The notes below the pieces were generated by a model, which was given only the letters and a program-made list of their open reading frames with translations, ran no database searches and was not told the origin of the DNA. Shown piece by piece: positions 38,472-48,300 of a DNA stretch of 62,597 nucleotides; the stretch's first letter is position 1; every line of letters begins with the position of its first letter. A program made the position numbers and the translations under genes. Source of the DNA: Symsagittifera roscoffensis (lineage: Eukaryota; Xenacoelomorpha; Acoela; Convolutidae); NCBI RefSeq assembly GCF_963678635.1, contig NW_026971174.1:1-62597 (forward strand). Direction: 5' to 3'.

Positions 38472-41400
38472 TGAAAGTGGACGGACATTATATCGATGTC
38501 CATGGCCCTTACCCGATCCTGATGAATGTAGATGGCATCAATATCTACACGAAAGCTCACATAACTGATGCGAACGATCAGGTTGGCCGGATATACATTG
38601 GTAAAGAGGAGCTGAAGGTCAGACGAATCGGACACAACGCGATGCTCGAACAAGATGCGGTGCATATTGGTTGCGAGGCCGATCTGGCCGCACACGTTCT
38701 GGACGTGCAAGGCAGACAACTTTCAGTAAAGGGACTGCTAGACACGGGAGCAGTGGTTAGTGTCATGCCAGTCAAAACTTGGACCGACATGGGTTTCGAA
38801 AGGTCGGATCTCATACCGACAAACATCAGGTTGGCAGCTGCCAATCAGGGAGCGATCTATGTCGCCGGACGAACCCCGATCATTTCACTGCAGCTCGGAG
38901 GAAGACATCTTTGGATGAGCTTCCTAGTAGTGGAGAATTTGGACGAATCCGACCAGTTCATCTTAGGAAGGGATTTCGTTCGCAACTTTGACGTCACGAT
39001 CGATCTCAATGACGGATTGATTAGGATCAAGGATCCTGAGAGAAAGTATGAAAAAAGACCTCTTAATAAGATCTTAATTAATCAGGCCAAGGTGCCGATT
39101 TTTCTGGATCGAAAAGTTAGATTTAAACCGAACCAAGCCGTAGTAGCGACGTTTAGGATGAGGAACTTGAATGAACTCAGCAATGACAGACAGGTGTGTC
39201 TGGTACCAAATCCAAACAGTAAAAGCTCGGCTATTTTAGGAAGAAGCTTCTCACTCACTCAGAGCGGACTGTGTGTGAGTGTGTTATTGAACACAGAAGC
39301 AACAACAGTGACAATACAGCGGGGAAAGAAACTTGGCTACGCTTTGCCTCTGAACACAGACTTTCTGAGTGTGGAGAACTTGAAAAAGTTTGATGTAACT
39401 AAATGTCCATTGCATGCGAACCAAGAATGTATAATGAAAAGAGTGAATGAATTGAAATCTTCTAGGAAATTGTTTTCAATGAAGTCGGAAACGGATGATG
39501 GGCTGTCTAGTTGTTCCAACTTCCCTGGGAGACCGACGGAGGCAGAGTTAGCAGTGAATAAACCTGTCCTACCTGAGATAGAACATCTGAAGGGTAAAAT
39601 ATCAGACAAGGAACTAGATTCGCTCAGGGCGGTGCTAAATCGGAACGCAGACGTTTTTTCGAAACATAAGGCTGACATAGGTTGTTGCAATTTTGTAGAG
39701 CAAGAGATTGAGATAGAAGAGGGCTCGGTACCTCATAGGGAAGGGGCGAGAAGAATGACCCCAAACAAGTCAGAAGCGTGTAGGAAGGAAATCGAGATGT
39801 TAATGGAGTACGACATGATCGAGCCGTCGAAGTCTCCATGGGCTTGTGGTGTGGTTATGGCGAAAAAGAAAGGGGGACAACTCAGATTTTGTTGTGATTT
39901 CCGTTATCTGAACGCAGTGACTATAAAGGACGCATACCCGATTCCCCGCATCGATGAGAGCCTATCCAAGCTGGGAGACGCGAAGTTCTTCACGACGTTG
40001 GATTTGGGCTCTGCATTCTGGCAAGTGCCACTTAGAAGGCAAGATCGAGAGAAGACAGGCTTCGCGTGTGAGCTGGGACTGTTCCAGTGGAAGAGGATGC
40101 CATTCGGATTGTGCAACGCGACGGCCACATTCCAGCGACTAATGGCCCAGGCACTCACGAGCGTCACTAAGAAATACGGGAATCTCATCATGTGTTATGT
40201 CGATGATGTCGTGATTGCAACACCAACCTTAAAAGACCACATAGAGAGGTTGGAGGAGGTGTTTTCTTGCATGAAGCAGGCGGGTCTGAAATGCAAACCC
40301 TCTAAGTGTGAAATCCTCAGGGATTCCATAAAGTATCTGGGCCGCCTGGTTGATAAACATGGAGTGAGACCAGATCCTGAAGCGGTGCTGACCTGGAAGG
40401 CACCTAAAACAGATACACAGCTGATGAGTTTTCTGGGATTCGCAAATTATTATAGAGAGTTCATCAAGGGGTATGCTGACAAAATATACCCCATGCAGCG
40501 GTTAATTAGAAACAAGGGCAAAAAGTTCACTTGGACTGATGAAGCACAAGTTTCATTTGAGAACATCAAGCGTGAACTTTGCGAGGCACCGGTCCTCGGC
40601 ATGCCAACAGAGAAAGGGATGTTCGTACTGGACACGGATGCATCAGTGGTTGCGATATTGGGCATACTTCACCAAGAGCAGGAGTGGAACGGGAGAACGG
40701 TTCTTCGTCCGATAGCTTACGGAAGTAAAGTCCTGAGTGATACTGAGATGAAGTACGGCGCACCAAAAGCGGAGATGTTTGCTGTGATCACGTTCGTGGA
40801 AAAATACAGGGCCTACCTGGGGAGTGCTCCCTTCAAGTTACGTGTGGATAACCGTGCCCTTGCCTGGCTGAAAACCTATTCGATGGACCAAAGCTATATT
40901 GGTCGTTGGATCGTGCGCCTGGATGGATACCACATGATCATAGAGCACCGTACCCGTGACAAGCACCAGAACGCAGATAGCCTCAGTAAAAAGACAGAAT
41001 TTTATGAGCGCCTCGAGGAGAAGCAGGCTAACCAATCAGAGATCAAAGACGGGTTTTCCTTTCTGGATAAAGAAACCTACGACAAGCTGCCACTTACTAG
41101 GTGGTTAGACAAGTCAGGACAACCTATACCTGGACACCCTGACCTTCCAGTGGAGACGGCCGCGGAGATAAAGCTTTTAGCCAGAGGCGAGCCCGTTCCG
41201 TTGGATCTGCTAGTCCGATCCAACTTGGTACAGCAAGAACTAACCAGGCTGGGTATAAACAGTGTGGCTCTATTGAACAGGACGGTGAACGTGGCGCCGG
41301 ACGTCATGGGAAAACTCCGTGACTTGTTGGACAGGGAAGTGGATAGGCATGATCGTGAATGGATGGAGACCATGCAGCGGTTGACTGTCACCGAGAGAAC

Positions 41401-44400
41401 AGAGAAAAGGCCAGTGTCCATCCGCAGCCGAGGCGTTGAACGGGACTGCAGGTCGATTGTCAACCAGCTGGTGAGCTCGATGCCGAAGGAAGTCTTGTTG
41501 AGAACTTCGTTCACTGAATATGGAACACTGAAGCAGAACCAAACTACTGAGGAAGTCAGGATCAGGTCGAAATCTAGCTTCACGAGGAGAGTGCACTTCA
41601 CGGATGCAAAAGAGGAATACGAGCCGAGCCCAGATTGTTCGTCCGTGGACGAGACAATGTCCGGGGAGTCTGATACCTTCGAGCCAGTCAAGGACGACTC
41701 GTCTGAGGAGTCAGACACCTTTGAGCCCGTGCAGGACGACTTGTCCGGGGAGAGGTTGACTAGACCACCTAGGGGCAGAATTTTGTCCGGGGAGTCGGGT
41801 TCAAAGCGACCGATGGACAGAGTTTTGTCCGGGGAGTCGAGAAACATCTCAGACAGCTTGGAATATGATGTTGGAGAATCAGTCGACTCAAGTGTTGACT
41901 CGGGACCCCAGTCCTGGGACAACACGTCTGAAACAACTTCCAACTCCGATATGTCAGAGATTGCAATCCACTCCTTATTGGTAGACTGGAAGCAGCGTGG
42001 GCTGGACCGAGAAACACATCAGGATCCAGACAGGGACAGATACACCTCAGATGAAGAGGGCACTGTGGTAGATAATGCCGCAGACGAGCTCGAGCTGATA
42101 GCAGTTTCGAAACGCCCAACCAGATTGCTGCCACATGGTACGGTCGTCCGTACCAATCTGGAACCATCTGTGCAGGAAGCGACGCCTTTGAAAAAGATAT
42201 GGTGTGTCAAGTTGATGGACGATGCTCATGCTCCGGAGATAATGAGTGGGCAAATGAACGTGATGAAGACGTATTTGAAAGCCAGGTACAGGCTGTCGGA
42301 TCTCCTAAGGGCTCAACGAAATGATAGAATGACGAGCAGTCTGAAGAGATGGATCGAGAATGGAGCACCTGACAAAAGGGACTTGGAAGAAGACAGCTAT
42401 AAAATTCTGAAGCAATTCTACCTGAAGCGAAACGACTTGTTGTACCTGAACAAGGACGGAATCGTAGCCTGCAAACGGAAAGAGGAGGACAAGGTCCTCT
42501 ATAAATACAATTCAATAGTGTTACCACAGTTGTACCAGACCGAATTGCTCTTTCGCTCACATGATCAGATGGGCCATCAAGGCGTGGACAAAGTGTATAA
42601 CAGGATACAGAAACGATTCGAATGGCCGGGATTGAAGAAGGCTTGTGAGAAGTGGATCGCAGCATGCCTGTCATGTCAGCAGGCGAAGGATCCCAGGAAG
42701 ATGAGGTTCCCCCTACAGTCAATAGAGTCGTCAGGTTTCAACGAAGTGGTGCAAATTGATCATCAGAAAATCTGTATGACAGCAACGGGCTATAATCAGG
42801 TGCTGGTAATGATCGACCATTTTACGAAGTATGCGGAGGCAGCACCCTGCATGACAGCATCGGCGGAAGAAACATGCGATCATCTGATAAATGTATGGAT
42901 AGCGAGGCATGGCTGCCCCATCACGTTCCAATCGGACAATGGCAAAGCATTCGTGGGCGATCTCACGAAGGAGTTGATGAAGAGGTCGCAGGTAGCGCAG
43001 GCCCACTCGACCACCTATCACCCGCAAACGAATGGCCTAGTCGAGAGGCAAAATCGCACACTGGTATCCATGCTGAGAGTCTATTGCTCGCGTTACATGG
43101 ATGACTGGGACAAGCACTTGCCGCAAGTGATGGGTGCTTACAACAGCACGGAGCATTCCACCACGGGAATAAGTCCGCACATGATGTTAACGGGTCATGA
43201 AAAAGCGCTCCCGTTGACGTTTTTCTACCCTGAATATGAGGGGAAGAGGACAGCACCGCAAACGTACGTGCGGGATGTTATTAGAAGACAACAGGACCTC
43301 AATGACTTATGCAGGAGGAATACGCAACAGGCGCAAATTAGACAAAAAAGGAGGTTTGATAAAAGGACAGCTGATGCGAAAGCCTACTCGGTTGGCGACT
43401 ACGTCTGGGTGTTCCAGGAAGTGGTTCCACCAAAAGGAACCAAGAAATTATTAAAGAAATGGCGTGGTCCATTTCAGATAACAGAGGTGCACCAAGGAGG
43501 TCGTTTTTATCGATTGAGCACTGGAAGAGCAGCTCATTACGAGAATATCAAACCACACAATGCCTCGTCAGAGGATTGGTGCATCCCAGCGGACATGCAA
43601 GATGGAGACTATTTGATAGTGGATCCTGCTTGTGAAGTGAATGAAAGGGGTACTCGCGACAAGAACGACGGGAATGAGGTGGTGGACGATTGCGGTCTAC
43701 CACTGGATCTCGAGTTGACCGAGCGAGTAGAGGTGGACGATGAAACTCTACCTTATGCAGAAGAAGACTGGGACTGCCCGGAACAAACCGAAATTGACAA
43801 AGGAATACAGCCTGACTTTCCTCTCACTATGGAAACACGCCAGAGCAAGAGAGGAAAAAACCAGAAGAAATACAATCCGTACGGCGAGGACTTCGTTGTA
43901 GACAGGATAGTAGTAAGTGATGTCATAGACTCGCTGGTGGGACTGGACGAAGTGGCGATGCTAGAAGAAATCGACCTTGTGAACGATATGGATCAAGATT
44001 GGATCGACGATCGATCAGAACCGGAAGTGGAGTTCGAACCAGAAGCGGAACAGACTCATGAGCAAGAACTAACAAACTTGCGCGTGCTCGAATGGCTCCA
44101 TGATCTGCCGACAGATCCAAAAGAGACGATCCTGACGATTCAGGACGTCGATACAGACGGCGTCAAATACATCAGTCATGACAATACCGAGTCCAACTGG
44201 GTCGCCCCAGATGGTCCTCTACGTGTTCCACAATCCAACCTCGATCTCCTAGACCTTGGGCGATCGACGGGGACGTCGATGGATATTTTTGTCCGGGGAG
44301 TGGGGGTAGGACTCACCCACACCGAAAATCTGATAATAAAAAAATTGAAATTGGCAAGAGAAACCGGAGAACTAGAGACAGAGGGCGAGAATGCTAAAAA

Positions 44401-44908
44401 ACCGCCTTTTGGACGAATCTTTGAATCGTATTTTGATCTACCGAACCATTATTCGAACAATATCGTCATAACGGACAGCGATTTCATACTCACGGAACGC
44501 ACGTGCGCCATAGCGATAACCGCGGACGTAAGCTTCAAAACAGCACTAGCGGCTGACTTCAAGAGAGAGTATAAAAATATCGAGTTTTTGTGGAAGCAGA
44601 GGCCTGGTGTGGGAGGGATGATAGCGCTGCCCCCTGTCGCATCACAGATACCAGGGAAATATTTGTGTTTTTTGGTTACGAAAGCTACTGATAGGCAACA
44701 CGTGAATCCGGAGAGCTTGGTATTGGCCTTGACTCGACTTAGGGATTTCCTGGTTGAGAGAGGTGTGACCTCTCTCTCGTTGCCAGTATACGATCCTAAT
44801 AGGGGAAAGCTACATCCGAGAGAGTTGTACGCACTTGTACATGTGATATTTTCAGAGACTGACATAGAAGTTTACTTACATAAAAAATACTATCTGAGCA
44901 TATGCTAA
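38435..44908 (+). CDS. pol: Gypsy-B Pol with C-terminal macrodomain, 2157 codons
   Basis: The frame opens at 38435 (ATG not certain, since it would be fused to Gag in Gypsy-A). Protease LLDTGAVVSVMP is near residue 101, RT CYVDDVVIA near 588, and RNase H VLDTDASVVAI near 733. A long acidic tether with repeated SGES/SGER peptides lies near 1075-1135. The integrase HHCC finger (HDQMGHQG...CLSC, about 1376-1418) and DDE (QIDHQKI, FQSDNGKAF, NGLVERQ) follow. After it come an acidic linker, a block strongly conserved with Gypsy-A (IFVRGVGVGLTHTENL, near 1950) and a macrodomain-like end. The frame has no internal lesion and is 55-70% identical in protein to Gypsy-A by eye, higher in RT and integrase. 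Confidence 0.93.
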   Translation: MRALLTTGGPRLMKVDGHYIDVHGPYPILMNVDGINIYTKAHITDANDQVGRIYIGKEELKVRRIGHNAMLEQDAVHIGCEADLAAHVLDVQGRQLSVKGLLDTGAVVSVMPVKTWTDMGFERSDLIPTNIRLAAANQGAIYVAGRTPIISLQLGGRHLWMSFLVVENLDESDQFILGRDFVRNFDVTIDLNDGLIRIKDPERKYEKRPLNKILINQAKVPIFLDRKVRFKPNQAVVATFRMRNLNELSNDRQVCLVPNPNSKSSAILGRSFSLTQSGLCVSVLLNTEATTVTIQRGKKLGYALPLNTDFLSVENLKKFDVTKCPLHANQECIMKRVNELKSSRKLFSMKSETDDGLSSCSNFPGRPTEAELAVNKPVLPEIEHLKGKISDKELDSLRAVLNRNADVFSKHKADIGCCNFVEQEIEIEEGSVPHREGARRMTPNKSEACRKEIEMLMEYDMIEPSKSPWACGVVMAKKKGGQLRFCCDFRYLNAVTIKDAYPIPRIDESLSKLGDAKFFTTLDLGSAFWQVPLRRQDREKTGFACELGLFQWKRMPFGLCNATATFQRLMAQALTSVTKKYGNLIMCYVDDVVIATPTLKDHIERLEEVFSCMKQAGLKCKPSKCEILRDSIKYLGRLVDKHGVRPDPEAVLTWKAPKTDTQLMSFLGFANYYREFIKGYADKIYPMQRLIRNKGKKFTWTDEAQVSFENIKRELCEAPVLGMPTEKGMFVLDTDASVVAILGILHQEQEWNGRTVLRPIAYGSKVLSDTEMKYGAPKAEMFAVITFVEKYRAYLGSAPFKLRVDNRALAWLKTYSMDQSYIGRWIVRLDGYHMIIEHRTRDKHQNADSLSKKTEFYERLEEKQANQSEIKDGFSFLDKETYDKLPLTRWLDKSGQPIPGHPDLPVETAAEIKLLARGEPVPLDLLVRSNLVQQELTRLGINSVALLNRTVNVAPDVMGKLRDLLDREVDRHDREWMETMQRLTVTERTEKRPVSIRSRGVERDCRSIVNQLVSSMPKEVLLRTSFTEYGTLKQNQTTEEVRIRSKSSFTRRVHFTDAKEEYEPSPDCSSVDETMSGESDTFEPVKDDSSEESDTFEPVQDDLSGERLTRPPRGRILSGESGSKRPMDRVLSGESRNISDSLEYDVGESVDSSVDSGPQSWDNTSETTSNSDMSEIAIHSLLVDWKQRGLDRETHQDPDRDRYTSDEEGTVVDNAADELELIAVSKRPTRLLPHGTVVRTNLEPSVQEATPLKKIWCVKLMDDAHAPEIMSGQMNVMKTYLKARYRLSDLLRAQRNDRMTSSLKRWIENGAPDKRDLEEDSYKILKQFYLKRNDLLYLNKDGIVACKRKEEDKVLYKYNSIVLPQLYQTELLFRSHDQMGHQGVDKVYNRIQKRFEWPGLKKACEKWIAACLSCQQAKDPRKMRFPLQSIESSGFNEVVQIDHQKICMTATGYNQVLVMIDHFTKYAEAAPCMTASAEETCDHLINVWIARHGCPITFQSDNGKAFVGDLTKELMKRSQVAQAHSTTYHPQTNGLVERQNRTLVSMLRVYCSRYMDDWDKHLPQVMGAYNSTEHSTTGISPHMMLTGHEKALPLTFFYPEYEGKRTAPQTYVRDVIRRQQDLNDLCRRNTQQAQIRQKRRFDKRTADAKAYSVGDYVWVFQEVVPPKGTKKLLKKWRGPFQITEVHQGGRFYRLSTGRAAHYENIKPHNASSEDWCIPADMQDGDYLIVDPACEVNERGTRDKNDGNEVVDDCGLPLDLELTERVEVDDETLPYAEEDWDCPEQTEIDKGIQPDFPLTMETRQSKRGKNQKKYNPYGEDFVVDRIVVSDVIDSLVGLDEVAMLEEIDLVNDMDQDWIDDRSEPEVEFEPEAEQTHEQELTNLRVLEWLHDLPTDPKETILTIQDVDTDGVKYISHDNTESNWVAPDGPLRVPQSNLDLLDLGRSTGTSMDIFVRGVGVGLTHTENLIIKKLKLARETGELETEGENAKKPPFGRIFESYFDLPNHYSNNIVITDSDFILTERTCAIAITADVSFKTALAADFKREYKNIEFLWKQRPGVGGMIALPPVASQIPGKYLCFLVTKATDRQHVNPESLVLALTRLRDFLVERGVTSLSLPVYDPNRGKLHPRELYALVHVIFSETDIEVYLHKKYYLSIC
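44281..44330 (+). promoter_or_regulatory. Possible internal polypurine tract in Gypsy-B pol
   Basis: TTTTTGTCCGGGGAG is followed by TGGGGGTAGGACT. It contains the core found beside the 3' LTRs of both Gypsy elements, and about 31 consecutive bases are identical to Gypsy-A at the same place (8130-8162 region) although third codon positions differ elsewhere. A central plus-strand primer is a reasonable guess. Confidence 0.5.
44455..44908 (+). other. Macrodomain-like C-terminal extension of Gypsy-B Pol
   Basis: The motif order is the same as in Gypsy-A: IVITDSDFILTERTCAIAIT, ADFKREYKNIEFL, GVGGMIALPP, KYLCFLVTK, ALTRLRDFLVERG, LSLPVYDPNRGKL, VIFSETDIEVYLHKK. The Lys after LVT, catalytic in TARG1, is present. 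The loop that holds the catalytic Asp in TARG1 is changed. It resembles TARG1/Poa1-type deacylating macrodomains more than the MacroD class. Confidence 0.75.
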
Positions 44909-45353
44909 GAGTTGCGCTCGGCGGTAAGTGGTTTTTATTAAGTTAACTTGACAGAGATTAGGATTAAGTTTTTATTAGGGATTAGGTTTTTATATGATAG
45001 TATAGGCGTGTGATGTTTATGTGTCTATGTTATGCTATTGTTATGATAGGTTTTATGTTTGTGTCATAAAAGACCTGGGGCACTCCAGGTCATCAAGGTG
45101 ACAGCGCACATTCGTGCTACTCTGAGAAAGATAAAGGTGGACGATCCACCTTGGTGCTAAATTTTTAAATCAGAATTGAAAAAAGAATTTCAATGGAGAG
45201 TTTTAAAGAATTGAATGATGTTGTATCCAAAAATGATGGCTCTAAGTCGCGACTTGTTTTTTAGATCTTGATTGATCGAAAATTGTTTACTGAACACTGA
45301 ATCAGAAGAGACTGAAAGGAAAGACAGGGAGTCGAGTCGTGAACCAGAGGGTG
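44909..45353 (+). other. Spacer between pol and ORF3 with two hairpins
   Basis: A 5'-splice-like GGTAAGT lies at 44921-44927. Two compact hairpins follow: GACCTGG/CCAGGTC (45072-45091) and AAGGTGGA/TCCACCTT around CGA (45134-45152). They may act in expression of ORF3; this is not shown. Confidence 0.5.
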
Positions 45354-48300
45354 ATGAAGTCAAAAGCCAAGACCGTGGTGACCTCTCTTATTAGTACGGG
45401 TCGGTCAGGCGAGAGCGGGCAAGGAGATGGTGCGACACCAGCCGGGGGAGAAAAAGAAAACCTGATACCCCCTATGCTCTTGGCAGGTCTGACCATAACC
45501 GCTACGAGATCGAAGAAGACGGCGCGAACCCTGGCAGACACTAAGTTAGAAATGGAAATCCTCAGTCAATGTGGATCTGGAGGACTTGAAGATTATAGAC
45601 CCTCGCGAATCAACATGGCCAAGTTGAAACTGGAAGGACAACTCGACGTGGTCGAGTACAGTCGAATAACTGTGCCGGAATCGGTCCACATGGGAGATCC
45701 GGCAGGGGGTTATGTGGAGATGTTGAAAGCGAGGAACTCCGCGAGAGGGCACCTGATGGCTTGGAGCGAGAAGCGAGTCATGCAGGAATATCTGAAAGAG
45801 CTCACGGAGAATTCGAACTTAAATCGAAAAGAATACGGAACGGTAATGTCCTCTGAAGCGAATGAAGTCGGATTGGAAAAATTGCTAGAAATCTCCTGGA
45901 GGGCGGCCCTCCAGAGATACTTCGACGAGGCGATGCATGCACCTGCTACGGTGGCGGCATACCTGGCTCATCCTTGCGTGAGAACTGATCTGCAAGTACG
46001 GTTGGCTTGGTGCATGATGGGCATCAACAGAGCGGAGTATGAAGCCAGTAATGATTCGAGATCACGAGAACAGGAGCTAGAATTGATGGAAGCTCTGCGA
46101 GCATTGATCTCAAAGGACGATTCAGCGATAGCATGGGCTAAGCGAAAGGATGCCCTTTGCTTTGTCAGGTTCGTGGTGGATCGTATCCCCACTCCTGTTT
46201 TGGGAGAAAGTATAAAGATCATTCGGCAAAAGGGAGTTGATTGCGAAAGGAACTTCCTTAGGGCACTACTGGAACTATATCAGGACATGGCATTGACCGT
46301 GCCAAACAAGGAGTCGAATGATATGGAAAGCTATCGCAAGTTGGAAGAGGTTAGAAGATATTCCAACAAAGAATTGAAAGTGAGCCGGGAGTTGATTGAA
46401 GCGGTCAGAGGACAAAAAGAGTTTGCAACACTGGGGAAACTGAAGTCATTCCAATATGTGTCTGGCATACTGGGGATGGCGTATGATCCCTTCGTGAATG
46501 AAGAAGCCAGGGAAGCGTACTTCGACTATGAGCAAGTCATAGTACTCAATTTCTGGGTCGAACGTATTAAAGAAACTGGGATGCTGATGGTGGAACAACC
46601 CAAGCTGGGAATTATTTTGGAAGAACGAGTGGTCGAACCCTCTGTTCCCAACCTAAGGTGGCAAGTGAGTTTTGATTGTGGTTCTTGGGACGGTCCCTTG
46701 AAAACCAGTCTAGTGACGATGTGGGAACTCATGAAGCCTTCTTGGTGCCCTCATCCTAATGCCGGTTTAATCTGGGACATGACGGCGGATATCACGTTAG
46801 ACCTAGATGATGACGCGAGTTTACATGATCTGGCCATGATACACCATCTGCTGGCCATGAAGTCGACGAAGCGGAAGAGCAATCCATCCACGGAGCTGCC
46901 TGAGGAAAGTCCATCGAGCGATTGGTTGAAGCAAGGCACATGCTTGGCTCAACAAAGTAGGATGGAAGGGCATGTTTGCAACTTGGGACACTGCCTGATT
47001 ACGCTGAGCGAGCAGCATCGACAACTGGCACGATTGTACGGAAGATTGAGCATGTCAGATAAGAGTGCCATGGAGTTGGTTGCAGACTGCCATGGGGTGA
47101 CGGACGTAAACCTGATCACAGCCTTGGGATTTTGTAGCATGACGAGTTCGATAGAATCACTCGAGCGCCTGGAGCGTGCCCATGAGCTAGTGACGTCCCT
47201 CAGCGTGGAAATATTCCCTGGAGCATTACAGACAGAGCAGAAGATTGGAGGCTGGCGAGAAGCTCTAGAAAACGAAATGAATCTGAAGGATAGTGAAGCC
47301 TATCACAGACCTACTGGTTCAAAATATATGGTGGGTTCAAGCTCCGCGCCATATTGTAATAGCAAGTATCCTACGCACATGGTAGTGATGGATGCTAGGA
47401 CGCAACAAGTGTTGGTTGACCAACTTTTCTCTGTGCCAAAGTGCGTGAGGTTGGCCAGAATGTCAGAAAGGTCATATGACTTGTTGGCAAAGATCTTTCG
47501 GGCAGTCCCGAAGAGATCCGAAGGCGAGTTGCAAGACGTTGTGGGTGAAGAGTTCATGAGACTGAACGAAGGTAACGTGAGTGAGTTCCAGAAACAGAAA
47601 GCGAGTGGAGCGTTACCCACTGAATTCCCCACCATAGAAGAGAAAGACGATTTACACAGAATTCTGATGGAGGTGGAACCGTTGCTGGGAGCCTCAGGGT
47701 ATCGGACCCGAAGGAACATAGTGAGGACCCATGGGGAGTATCCATGCCACTGCTTGGCGCAGACGTTGTGGTATCCCAAACGCGGGAATCTGATCCTAGT
47801 ATGGGACGTGGAGGAGTTGTACTCCACGGGATCGCCCGATCAGAATCAACAAGTGTCAATCGTGGTGGTTAGCGCCATGCTAGCAGTGAGATGGCTGGAG
47901 GCTAACGCGGATACAAGTCAGCAGGAGACGGCCGTGCCGACTCCTGAACAGCTGAGCAACGTAAAAATGAGTCGTGAATTGGATCTTTTCAGAACCACCT
48001 GCAAGGTTCTGAGGATACCTAAAGCCATTGAGAGAATATGGTCAAGGCAAAGATTGATGCCTTGGTTCCGTGCAGTGATGACGTCATGGATGTATGAACG
48101 CGCGAAGCGTCATATGTCGAGGAACACGGAAGCCTATCAATCTTTCCAGCTACGTATAGGACCAGGAGCCTATAAGAGAGCATTCTTGACGCACAGAAAC
48201 GCGGTCACCACAGCGGTGAAGCGGGTAGCTGGAACGCCTTGTGTTACTGAAGAGGAGAAGAAAGAGGTCTTAAGAGCTGACCTAGAACGAAACGTGAGCC

